From: CAZMHJ01 sp046350635
GTDB lineage: Bacteria; Patescibacteriota; Saccharimonadia; Saccharimonadales; CAIOMD01
Direction of reading: 5' to 3'
DNA: 64,000 nucleotides
Assembly (NCBI GenBank): GCA_046350635.1
Contig: JAXLZY010000003.1
Span: 1-64,000 of the forward strand
Shown one piece after another: positions 56,782 through 64,000 of this stretch (the stretch's first letter is position 1; the number at the start of each line of letters is the position of its first letter). Both the position numbers and the translations under genes were made by a program. Below the pieces are notes generated by a model. The model was given only the letters and a program-made list of their open reading frames with translations. It made no database searches and had not been told where the DNA came from.

Positions 56782-57957
56782 ATGATAGACCAGCCGCTCG
56801 CGGAGGAAATGCGTCCACAGACGCTCGATGAGGTTATTGGGCAAACTCATCTGTTGGGTGATGGCGAAATTCTGCGCCAAATAGTAAAAAATAAACAGCC
56901 GGTGAGCCTTATTCTATGGGGTCCGCCCGGTAGTGGCAAAACAACACTGGCTCGCATTATTGCCAAAGAAGTCGACGCTGATTTTATAGAAATTAGTGCC
57001 GTTGCGGCCGGTATTGCAGATGTTAAAAATGTCATAAAACACGCCGGCGAAAATCGCCGCTTAGGCACGCGGACTATCTTATTTGTTGACGAAATCCATC
57101 GTTTTAATAAAGCGCAACAAGACGCTTTTTTGCCCCATGTTGAAAGCGGTTTAATTACACTAATTGGTGCCACCACCGAAAATCCAAGTTTTGAAGTTAT
57201 TACCCCGTTGTTGTCACGGAGTCGCGTATTAGTGCTTGAGCCCCTTAGCGTAGATGATATTGTTGCTATTTTGGGGCGTGCACTGAAGGCCCGTAAGCTA
57301 ACAAAACGGGCAGATAAAAAGGTGCTCGCCTACATTGCCGAACTGAGCGGCGGTGATGCCCGTGTGGCGCTTGGTAATTTAGAGCTGTGTCTTGGACTAA
57401 CCAACGGCAAAATCACGGTAGAAACGGCTAAAATGGCCGCACAACGCAAATTACCAGGCTACGATAAGGCTGGTGAGCAACATTACAACATTATCAGTGC
57501 TTTTATTAAGAGCATGCGTGGCAGTGATGTTAACGCAGCTTTGTACTACTTGGCACGAATGTTAGATGCGGGCGAAGATCCTAAGTTTATTGCGCGCCGG
57601 ATGGTTATTTTTGCGAGCGAAGATGTCGGTATTGCTGCGAGCCCTGCCCTTAACATTGCAGTCAGTACTTTTTTGGCGGTTGAACGCATTGGCATGCCTG
57701 AATGCCAGTACAACTTATTCCATTGCGCCACCGTACTGGCTGGCGCCAAAAAATCACGTGCCGTCGCAGATGCGATGAGCAGGGCGCTTACTACTGCGAA
57801 AGCGACACCTACTGCGCAAGTTCCTCTTCACCTCCGTAACGCCCCAACCAAACTCATGAAAGACTTAGGGTATGGTAAGGGTTACGAATGGCAAGCAGAT
57901 TTTAAGCACAAAGCCGGTTTTTTGCCCGATGAGCTTAGTAATCTAAAGCTGTTTTAA
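56782..57957 (+). CDS. rarA: Replication-associated recombination protein A (RarA/MgsA)
   Basis: AAA+ ATPase acting at stalled replication forks. 391 residues: AEEMRPQTLDEVIGQTHLLG, Walker A LILWGPPGSGKTTLARII, Walker B TILFVDEIHRFNKAQQDAFL, sensor GATTENPSFEVI, LSGGDARVALGNLEL, and the C-terminal part with LPGYDKAGEQHYNIISAFIK and MVIFASEDVGIA. Normal length. Its end overlaps the convergent small membrane gene by 4 bases. Confidence 0.95.
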   Translation: MIDQPLAEEMRPQTLDEVIGQTHLLGDGEILRQIVKNKQPVSLILWGPPGSGKTTLARIIAKEVDADFIEISAVAAGIADVKNVIKHAGENRRLGTRTILFVDEIHRFNKAQQDAFLPHVESGLITLIGATTENPSFEVITPLLSRSRVLVLEPLSVDDIVAILGRALKARKLTKRADKKVLAYIAELSGGDARVALGNLELCLGLTNGKITVETAKMAAQRKLPGYDKAGEQHYNIISAFIKSMRGSDVNAALYYLARMLDAGEDPKFIARRMVIFASEDVGIAASPALNIAVSTFLAVERIGMPECQYNLFHCATVLAGAKKSRAVADAMSRALTTAKATPTAQVPLHLRNAPTKLMKDLGYGKGYEWQADFKHKAGFLPDELSNLKLF

Positions 57958-58166
57958 AAGTTGTCGTTATCGTAGTGGTAATCAAGTGGTTCAACAACCG
58001 TTGTCGTTGGTGTAGATGGTTTTGCTTGGTACGAAGTGGGCTGTGTTGGATAAGCGTCGAATAAAGCATTAAAAATAATCCATACAACAATGCTGGCTGT
58101 CACGACAAGCAATACAGCGGTTGCGGTGTTTTTTTTAAAATGAATCTGATTCAACGATTGTGGCAT
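57954..58166 (-). CDS. Small single-helix membrane protein
   Basis: 70 residues from ATG 58166 with TGGAGG 6 bases upstream. One membrane helix (TATAVLLVVTASIVVWIIFN), then a short Pro/Thr-rich outside tail ending in LDYHYDNDNF. Function unknown. A TATAAT-like box lies about 30 bases upstream on the minus strand. Confidence 0.6.
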   Translation of the reverse strand: MPQSLNQIHFKKNTATAVLLVVTASIVVWIIFNALFDAYPTQPTSYQAKPSTPTTTVVEPLDYHYDNDNF

Positions 58167-58241
58167 CGTCTGCCTCCACACATTAGTTCGAGCAGATTAT
58201 AACACAAACTTTTTATTTAAACAATATTATTATACTTACGC

Positions 58242-59750
58242 TTATCTTCTGCCAAGGACAGGTATGGATATCTTTTTGTAGGCAATAATTGTAACGACAA
58301 CGATAATCGCCACCACAATAGCAGTGATTGTTTTGCCTTTTTTGGTTGTCACCTGTCCAAGGACTTGGGTTACGAGTGAGTTGTTAACATCAACATCTTG
58401 TGAGGCTTCGGTAACAGCACCATTGACATCGGTGGTTTTAACGGTAACGGTGTGATTACCATTGCTTAAAAGCGCTGTGTTAAGCGTTGCTTCGCCACCA
58501 GCTCCCCCCGATACAAAGTCACCGTCAACGTATACTTCTGTTTTAGCGGGTTTGCTGACTATAGGCGTCTGAATGGTCACAGTTCCGCCAATCTGCCCAT
58601 CTGAGTTTGGCGGTGTACTTGGGGTGATAACAGGTTGAGCTGGAGTGGGTGCCGGGGGTGTTGTCGGGTTTGAAGAAGGTGGAGTCACAGGGGTTGTGGG
58701 CACAGTTGGAGTAGTTGGAGTCGTCGGGATCATCGGCGTTGTTGGTGTTGTAGGCGGAGGCGTTGGAGTTGTGTTGCTAACTGCGTAGCCAATTGAACTA
58801 TAACCAATACCAACGCTGCCAGCCGGTACGAAATCGCCACTACTCGGATTACCCTTTAATATTGTGCCGCTCACTGCGCTATTTGCATATGTTGCACTTG
58901 TGCTACCAGCGTTGAGGCCACAACCACCATCCCAGAGCGAATTTCCAAGAGTTCGGCCACTTCGGGGCTGTACATAGAAGTTTTCGAATGAATATGTCGT
59001 ACCGGTGCCACATTTAACCCACAAATAGTAGCCACCATTACTGGTTGGTGGCGCAACACCCGAATCACCGATATTGGCGTTCTTAATAATGGCTTTACCA
59101 ATATGGCCCGTATCGTCATTAATCTGAAATCCCTGGAAGTTAGTCGTGCCACTAAGGTGATCGACTCGTAGCTCCTTTACGCCTCCCCACGGCTGGATAA
59201 TATCGGAATGATTATGTACGGCCGTATCTTGGCCACCATACAGTTTGTTAATTCGAACATTTTGGACTTGGACAATTGCATTAGGGGCACTAATTGCGAT
59301 GCCGTCGGCTTCGGCTGTAGGCGTGCTGCCGTCTATGTAGACACCCTCGATATGAACGGTGCCGGTACAGCCATTAATATAAATGCCCCTAATGTCAGGA
59401 TTTGTTGCCCCGGTATTAGGGGGAATCGTAATTTGTCCACCAATAATGACCACATTTCGGCAGTTTTTAATGCTGATAGGACCCGTTGATTTCGTGGGTA
59501 GTTTGATGAACATATCACCACCCTTGCCATCTATATTCGTGTTGTTTGCAGTTGTAACGCCGACGTTGTATACCGGATAGGAAGTATAGCCACTCGGCGG
59601 AGACCATGTGAGTGGTGTTGCGGCTTTACTGAAAAAAACGATGTAGCTACCAACAATGCCAAAAATACTGGCAAAAACTAATAAAGCTACGCCGAACGGA
59701 TGAATTTTAAATGAAGACGATTTTTTAGGTGATGATTTTTTTGAAGCCAT
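58242..59750 (-). CDS. Surface parallel beta-helix protein with two membrane anchors
   Basis: 502 residues. An N-terminal membrane helix (FGVALLVFASIFGIVGSYIV), then a right-handed beta-helix built of short turns (RNVVIIGGQITI, GIYINGCTGTVHIEGVYIDG, GIAISAPNAIVQVQNVRINK), a Pro/Thr linker of about 70 residues, an Ig-like domain (TEVYVDGDFVSGGAGGEATL, GNHTVTVKTTDVNGAVTEAS) and a C-terminal helix (ITAIVVAIIVVVTIIAYKKI). Beta-helix domains often bind or cleave polysaccharides. The plan matches the GH71-like protein at 49.7 kb. Confidence 0.75.
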   Translation of the reverse strand: MASKKSSPKKSSSFKIHPFGVALLVFASIFGIVGSYIVFFSKAATPLTWSPPSGYTSYPVYNVGVTTANNTNIDGKGGDMFIKLPTKSTGPISIKNCRNVVIIGGQITIPPNTGATNPDIRGIYINGCTGTVHIEGVYIDGSTPTAEADGIAISAPNAIVQVQNVRINKLYGGQDTAVHNHSDIIQPWGGVKELRVDHLSGTTNFQGFQINDDTGHIGKAIIKNANIGDSGVAPPTSNGGYYLWVKCGTGTTYSFENFYVQPRSGRTLGNSLWDGGCGLNAGSTSATYANSAVSGTILKGNPSSGDFVPAGSVGIGYSSIGYAVSNTTPTPPPTTPTTPMIPTTPTTPTVPTTPVTPPSSNPTTPPAPTPAQPVITPSTPPNSDGQIGGTVTIQTPIVSKPAKTEVYVDGDFVSGGAGGEATLNTALLSNGNHTVTVKTTDVNGAVTEASQDVDVNNSLVTQVLGQVTTKKGKTITAIVVAIIVVVTIIAYKKISIPVLGRR

Positions 59751-59797
59751 AAAATAGCCCTATCTAAGCCCTAAGTATAGGTAAGATTGTAAAAAGC

Positions 59798-60610
59798 TCA
59801 AGCTTTGGTGATAAGCTTGACGATTGCAGTTGCATACTTTGGAGTAATTTCGTGCCGACCACTTACTTGTGTGACGGTAATATTTTTATTCACGGTAGCA
59901 AATTCCTTAAAGTAGTTGCCAAGTACAAACAAATCGTAGCTACCATAAATTATATCGGTTGGCACTGTTAGATTTTTAACGTCGCTGAATGCTGTTTGCT
60001 GTTCGATAGTATTTTTAAGGCTTTGCTTGAATGGCTGCCAAGTTGTTTCATCAAGCCGAAAGCTCGTATCATCACCGCCCATTTTCATGACTTCTTTGGC
60101 ACCCTTTAACGTAAAATCTGGCCGCTTAGCAAGTGCTTGGTAGACCTTAAAATAGGCGTTACTAATTTGGCGGCCTGTTTTTTTGTAGGCGTTTATCGAA
60201 TCATCTATATCTCCGTTTTGATACAGCGGCATACTGCACAAGATGAGATGCTTTACAAGCTCTGTGTGGAGTGATGCAATACGGGCGGCAATCAAGCTAC
60301 CCATAGAGTGGCCAACCAATATCACCGGGCCAACATGCAATTTTTTAATGGTCGTAATAACGGCTGCTGCATGCTCGTCGGCACTGTAATTGCTCCAGTC
60401 TGGCTTGGGTGAAGTACCAAAGCCAAGCAAATCAATCGTGATGAGTCGATACTGGTGAGTGTCAATTTTCGGGGTAACGTTGCGCCACGTAAGGCTACTA
60501 CTGGCGATGCCGTGCAAAAAAACGACTGGCGTACCTCTGCCGATGTCTTGCGTAACGGTCAAGCGATACGGACGACCAAGCGTTTTATGGATAAAGCGGT
60601 CAAACATCAC
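59798..60610 (-). CDS. Alpha/beta hydrolase
   Basis: 270 residues: oxyanion region VVFLHGIASSSLTWRNV, nucleophile Ser in ILVGHSMGSLIAARIA, acid Asp in IIYGSYDLFVLGNY and catalytic His in VSGRHEITPKYA. Substrate unknown; esterase or lactonase activity likely. The GTG at 60610 or ATG at 60607 overlaps the stop of the upstream gene, so the two are translationally linked. Confidence 0.85.
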   Translation of the reverse strand: MMFDRFIHKTLGRPYRLTVTQDIGRGTPVVFLHGIASSSLTWRNVTPKIDTHQYRLITIDLLGFGTSPKPDWSNYSADEHAAAVITTIKKLHVGPVILVGHSMGSLIAARIASLHTELVKHLILCSMPLYQNGDIDDSINAYKKTGRQISNAYFKVYQALAKRPDFTLKGAKEVMKMGGDDTSFRLDETTWQPFKQSLKNTIEQQTAFSDVKNLTVPTDIIYGSYDLFVLGNYFKEFATVNKNITVTQVSGRHEITPKYATAIVKLITKA

Positions 60611-61257
60611 TTAAGTATAACGATAAATTTATTGATAAGTTCCGGGCTATCAAGATTTTCGATGTAAAATTTTGCGACACTTTTGCGTGAAATTCGTGGG
60701 ATTTCGTAGAATTTGCATTTGTAGCTATCAAAGAACATCCGCACTGGCCACTTTAAGGGGCCGTTTGTCAGCACCGGTGCTCGGACAATGGTCCAATTTA
60801 GGCCACTTTTTTTAACGAGTTCATCCTCATGTTTTTTAAACTTGTAAATGAGTCGAAACGGACGAAAAATTTTAAACCCTAGTTGCATTGGTAAACTAGC
60901 ATCGTGTAAATGATCAGTTGCCCATGCACCGCATTGCCCCCAGTAGCGAGTGATGCCTTGTCGTTTCATGGCAATCAGAATGTTTTTAGTGGCTTCTACA
61001 CTGATATCGTAGTTTTTACTGTCGTGTAAATGAGGGGCAATAATATTTATAACGACGTCGTGCCCGGTTATGGCCGAGTCAACAGCAAGCCCATCACGAG
61101 CGTTACCTTCAATAATGCGTAAATTCTTATGAGCTGGCAATGAACCGTTATCACGATGCACGAATGCGGTCACTTTATATCCTGCTCGTAAGGCGCGCAA
61201 AACAACTTCTTGGCCAGTTCTACCCTGTCCACCAAACACAATAAGCTTGTGCTTCAT
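60607..61257 (-). CDS. NAD(P)-binding SDR/NmrA-like protein
   Basis: 216 residues. Glycine-rich loop at the start (LIVFGGQGRTGQEVVLRALR), VTAFVHRDNG, a strand end GHDVVINIIAP, and WTIVRAPVLTNGPLKWPV. Fits atypical short-chain dehydrogenases of the NmrA/BVR-B group. It starts 2 bases after the ClC gene stop and overlaps the alpha/beta hydrolase start. Confidence 0.82.
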   Translation of the reverse strand: MKHKLIVFGGQGRTGQEVVLRALRAGYKVTAFVHRDNGSLPAHKNLRIIEGNARDGLAVDSAITGHDVVINIIAPHLHDSKNYDISVEATKNILIAMKRQGITRYWGQCGAWATDHLHDASLPMQLGFKIFRPFRLIYKFKKHEDELVKKSGLNWTIVRAPVLTNGPLKWPVRMFFDSYKCKFYEIPRISRKSVAKFYIENLDSPELINKFIVILK

Positions 61258-61259
61258 AG

Positions 61260-62504
61260 TTACTCCTTTGCGGCTGACTGCTTTTGTTCAACTAAGGTTA
61301 AGATTATAAGCGCGGCGCTCGTGCCAAGCGCGACTGGGGCTACACTCGATGCGCCAGTGATGGCAACAACTAAAAAGGCGGCGGCTAGTGGTTGCCGCAA
61401 CGATACGGTGACAAGGCCAGCGATAGTGCCTGATAGCGCGACCGTCAGTGGAGCATCTAAAAGGCCGTTTACTGCTATACCGAGCGCAGCGCCCGCAAAT
61501 ACGGCTGGAAAAATTGGCCCACCAAAGAAACCGGTTCGTAATAGTATAGTTGTGGCTAACATTTTTCCGACAGCGAGTGCCAATAATAGCGCGATACTGG
61601 TAGTGGCGGCGTTTGCAACGAGTGTTGACATGGTGTGTTGACCACTAAACATGGTAAGCGGTAGTGTAAATGCAATAAGGCCAGCTATCGCAGCGCCAAT
61701 TACTGAGCGGATAATCAGTTTTTTATCAAGCTTTTTAAAAAAGGGTTCGAGCGTACGTAAGATAAGGCCAATAATGACCGCAAAGATTGATCCTGCTAGC
61801 CCAAACACGAATGCTTTTACTAAATCAATTTCAGTTGGCCCATTATAAGCGGGGACACCAAAGTTAAGTGCATATAATTTGCCAAATAGTATGAAGAACG
61901 TTGCCATGCCAAATGAGCCAGCGATAAACGAATAGCTTACGACGTCACGTAATTTGCTAACATGGTCTTTGGCACTTTCGATAAACATTGCTGTTGCGAC
62001 AAATGGGCTTGAGAGCAACGAGCCTAACATACCTGATACCGACGAAAGGTTCATGGCGCGCTCGGTCTCTTTGCTGGCACCGACCCCTTTAGCGGCAAGA
62101 GATGTCACGCCACTCGCAATCATGGCCGATGGCGCTTCGGGGCCCAAGCTTGCACCACTGCCAATCGAAAGCAGTGCAATGAGAACGTTTTTAAAGGCAA
62201 CTTTGGGGTCAACTTCTCCCTTTTCAAGGGCATCGTCGATGACTGTTTCGATGCTGCCTTTGGCTGCGCCGAATTTTTTGCTAAACAACCCAATTAACAA
62301 TCCAAATATAAGAAGCGCGATAATTGAGGCGTATGTCCGGGTTGGGTTATCGACATTAATACCAACAAGTTTTTCCCAGATAGTATTGATAATAAAATCG
62401 AGTACAAAAATAGTGCTAATGGTAAGTAAACCACCGATGATACCAAATATTGCACTGAGTATATAAAGTTTAAGAGTTCGTTTTGGGGTGTGGTGTGTAC
62501 GCAT
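61260..62504 (-). CDS. ClC family chloride channel/transporter
   Basis: 414 residues with about ten membrane helices. Selectivity-type motif in SIGSGASLGPEAPSAMIASG (GSGxxxGPExP), second motif LLRTGFFGGPIFPAVFAG, and LVTVSLRQPLAAAFLVV. It lacks C-terminal CBS domains. Heads a three-gene unit with the SDR-like and alpha/beta hydrolase genes. On the minus strand GGTATACT ends 10 bases before the ATG. Confidence 0.9.
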   Translation of the reverse strand: MRTHHTPKRTLKLYILSAIFGIIGGLLTISTIFVLDFIINTIWEKLVGINVDNPTRTYASIIALLIFGLLIGLFSKKFGAAKGSIETVIDDALEKGEVDPKVAFKNVLIALLSIGSGASLGPEAPSAMIASGVTSLAAKGVGASKETERAMNLSSVSGMLGSLLSSPFVATAMFIESAKDHVSKLRDVVSYSFIAGSFGMATFFILFGKLYALNFGVPAYNGPTEIDLVKAFVFGLAGSIFAVIIGLILRTLEPFFKKLDKKLIIRSVIGAAIAGLIAFTLPLTMFSGQHTMSTLVANAATTSIALLLALAVGKMLATTILLRTGFFGGPIFPAVFAGAALGIAVNGLLDAPLTVALSGTIAGLVTVSLRQPLAAAFLVVAITGASSVAPVALGTSAALIILTLVEQKQSAAKE

Positions 62505-62539
62505 ATTACAACCTAGTATACCTAACTTTTAAGCGATGG

Positions 62540-64000
62540 CTACCAGCCCCCGCCCCCGCCGCCACCGCCCCCGCCGCCGGAGAAGCCACCACCACCTGAA
62601 AAACCGCTCCCTCCACTACTTGCAGGTGGCGTAAAGCTTGTTATGGCAGCAGTATTAAAGGTGCCGAGGCTGCCAACAAGATAGCCGGTTGTAAATCCGT
62701 TTACATTACCACCATACCAATCAGGTGGCGTTGTATAGAGTGATTCAAATTGTTTGCCCCACTCTTTTTCCATGCCAAACAGCATTGCGTACGGTAGTAA
62801 ATCTTCAAAAATTCTAACCATTTGCTTAGGGTCATTCACATCAATGCGCCTGCGTTCGGCGCTTTCGGGGCTTTGGTGAAACCGAATACGCTCTTGCTCG
62901 GCCATTTGGATATACAGTTTAAGGCCAAGCAGATAATCGTGGAGCGTAACGCCCGCCTGGGTGCGCGCCGGCATTGCTCGGGCGAATAACAATAACAGTA
63001 CACCCGCAATAATCAATCCAACCCCAACGGGGCCGATAATGAATAGGAATATGCCAATACCTACAAACGCACTACCGACGCCGTAATATCGTTTTGTGAC
63101 GGTACTTGGATTTTTAGTAAAGTAGCCTGCAGCTGTGGCCGCTTCTGCCGATTGTTCTTGCAGTTTTTTAACATCGGTTGCGAGTTTATTTTTTAAATTA
63201 TTAAGTTCTACAGTTGTGCCCGGAGCTAGTGAATCTCCAAAGAAAATTCGTAACGTTTCGGTTTCTTCAGCTGATAGGGCGTCGTCGAGTTTAAGGAACT
63301 CAAGGCTGAAATCGTTCTTTTTTTCGTCTGGATTGGTATCGATAATGCGCACGTAGCCGCGGACTGCTAGGTTAATAAGTTGTGCGGTAATGGCAATCTG
63401 TTTGCCAGATTCATTTAATACATAGCTATTAACAAGTACACTCGTACTTGTAGGTGGGTCATATTCGGCAACTATAGTGCCCCTACCCTTGGGGTCACGA
63501 CCGTATTTTCGCCACTTAATAAAAATGAATAGCGCGGTTACGAGCGGAATAATTGAAGTAAGCGCTATCATTGCCAGCAAAAAGCCGTATTTTTCGATGA
63601 AGGTTTGCTTATGGATTGCAAATGTACCGTCTTTAAACTTAACCGCAAAGCTGATGTTTTCACTGGCACTTACAGGTTGCGTTGACTGGACATACAAAAC
63701 CCCACCTTGCGTAGAAGTTGTGCAGTTTTTTGAAGTACTGCCATATGTTCCGCTATAGCATGTAAATTCCTGAGCGGTTGGTGGCCCAGTGCCGTCAACA
63801 AATTTTAGTCGTGCTGATACGACAGCCATAGGCTGTTGCCACTGGGTGCCATTAATATTCCAAAAAAGCTCTTGATACCCTGTGTACTGCTTTATAACGT
63901 TTTGCATTCGATACTGTATATGAAATGCCTGAGCCCCATGAACATAGCTATTTGCATCACCGATTTTTAGTACTAAATTACCGTTCTCATTTGACGTGGT
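62540..64000 (-). CDS. DUF2207 membrane protein (partial, N-terminus outside the window)
   Basis: The frame is open to the window edge (no stop between 63907 and 64000), so the internal ATG at 63907 is not the start. Visible part is 486 codons: a DUF2207 beta domain (SYVHGAQAFHIQYRMQNVIK), one membrane helix (LLAMIALTSIIPLVTALFIF), a cytoplasmic part, two more helices (VGIGIFLFIIGPVGVGLIIA) and a Gly-rich end with GFSGGGGFSGGGG and final Trp, as usual for the family. Function unknown. The 35-base gap to the ClC gene leaves little room for a separate promoter except the ClC one. Confidence 0.85.
   Translation of the reverse strand, partial: TTSNENGNLVLKIGDANSYVHGAQAFHIQYRMQNVIKQYTGYQELFWNINGTQWQQPMAVVSARLKFVDGTGPPTAQEFTCYSGTYGSTSKNCTTSTQGGVLYVQSTQPVSASENISFAVKFKDGTFAIHKQTFIEKYGFLLAMIALTSIIPLVTALFIFIKWRKYGRDPKGRGTIVAEYDPPTSTSVLVNSYVLNESGKQIAITAQLINLAVRGYVRIIDTNPDEKKNDFSLEFLKLDDALSAEETETLRIFFGDSLAPGTTVELNNLKNKLATDVKKLQEQSAEAATAAGYFTKNPSTVTKRYYGVGSAFVGIGIFLFIIGPVGVGLIIAGVLLLLFARAMPARTQAGVTLHDYLLGLKLYIQMAEQERIRFHQSPESAERRRIDVNDPKQMVRIFEDLLPYAMLFGMEKEWGKQFESLYTTPPDWYGGNVNGFTTGYLVGSLGTFNTAAITSFTPPASSGGSGFSGGGGFSGGGGGGGGGGGW

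Noticed and set aside
1..64000. TGA read as glycine, as in some other candidate phyla
   Set aside because: Many well-defined genes end with TGA at the family-expected place (mraY, the YvcK-like gene, recO), and core proteins have no internal TGA.
1..64000. CRISPR array, insertion sequence or prophage
   Set aside because: No regularly spaced repeats, transposase, integrase or phage structural genes were seen.

Overview
The window looks like a stretch of a Candidatus Saccharibacteria (TM7, Patescibacteria) chromosome; this is inferred from protein content and layout, not from a marker-gene tree. Pointers are compact gene spacing, AT-leaning composition, many short single-helix surface proteins, prepilin-like N-termini, a VirD4/TraG-like ATPase, a sigma-region-4/HARE-HTH protein, a minimal division cluster, no biosynthetic pathways, and TGA used as a normal stop codon. 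No rRNA, CRISPR array, insertion sequence or prophage was seen. One tRNA (Glu, CTC) is present.

Layout. 0-4.5 kb: end of an unknown gene, then xseA-xseB, a methyltransferase, an anchored protein, a degenerate histidine-kinase/receiver pair and recO. 4.5-5.1 kb: non-coding with hairpins. 5.1-9.9 kb: def, glyS, an acetyltransferase, an MFS transporter, RNase HI and a DUF2202 protein. 9.9-19.4 kb: thpR-like ligase, TM2 protein, MBL hydrolase, orphan genes around an AlkD-like glycosylase, RlmD-like methyltransferase, GH1 glycosidase, YvcK and a HAD protein. 19.5-27.9 kb: division/cell-wall cluster mraZ-rsmH-ftsL-ftsI-mraY-ftsW-murG-ftsQ behind four MraZ-type boxes. 28.4-39.8 kb, mostly minus strand: VirD4/TraG-like ATPase, sigma-r4/HARE-HTH protein, topA, a GC-rich two-gene islet, dprA, a strongly promoted structured non-coding RNA on the plus strand, a secreted protein, an ABC-F ATPase and pth. 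39.9-49.5 kb: membrane and large surface proteins, der, two GC-rich small genes, rluB and a two-component pair. 49.6-51.7 kb: a GH71-like surface enzyme full of single-base frameshifts, then tRNA-Glu. 52-64 kb: small proteins, secreted and anchored proteins, histidine phosphatase, CAP protein, Bax-inhibitor-like protein, rarA, beta-helix surface protein, alpha/beta hydrolase, NAD(P)-binding protein, ClC channel and a DUF2207 protein cut by the window edge.

Expression logic. About eleven genes on both strands have a -10 box (TATAAT, TATACT, TACTAT and similar) 6-8 nt before the start codon and no Shine-Dalgarno site, the arrangement expected of leaderless mRNAs. A second class (small GC-rich genes and secreted proteins) has Shine-Dalgarno sites; the GC-rich ones also have classical -35/-10 promoters and GC-rich terminators. 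Division-cluster genes have A/C-rich leaders without Shine-Dalgarno sites.

The most novel-looking element is the roughly 330-nt structured RNA at 36.45-36.78 kb, with a near-consensus promoter, several long helices and an intrinsic terminator, matching no RNA class I could recall. The stretch 48.68-51.72 kb carries about eight single-base indels across three genes, including the tRNA, and should be treated as suspect sequence before being called gene decay.
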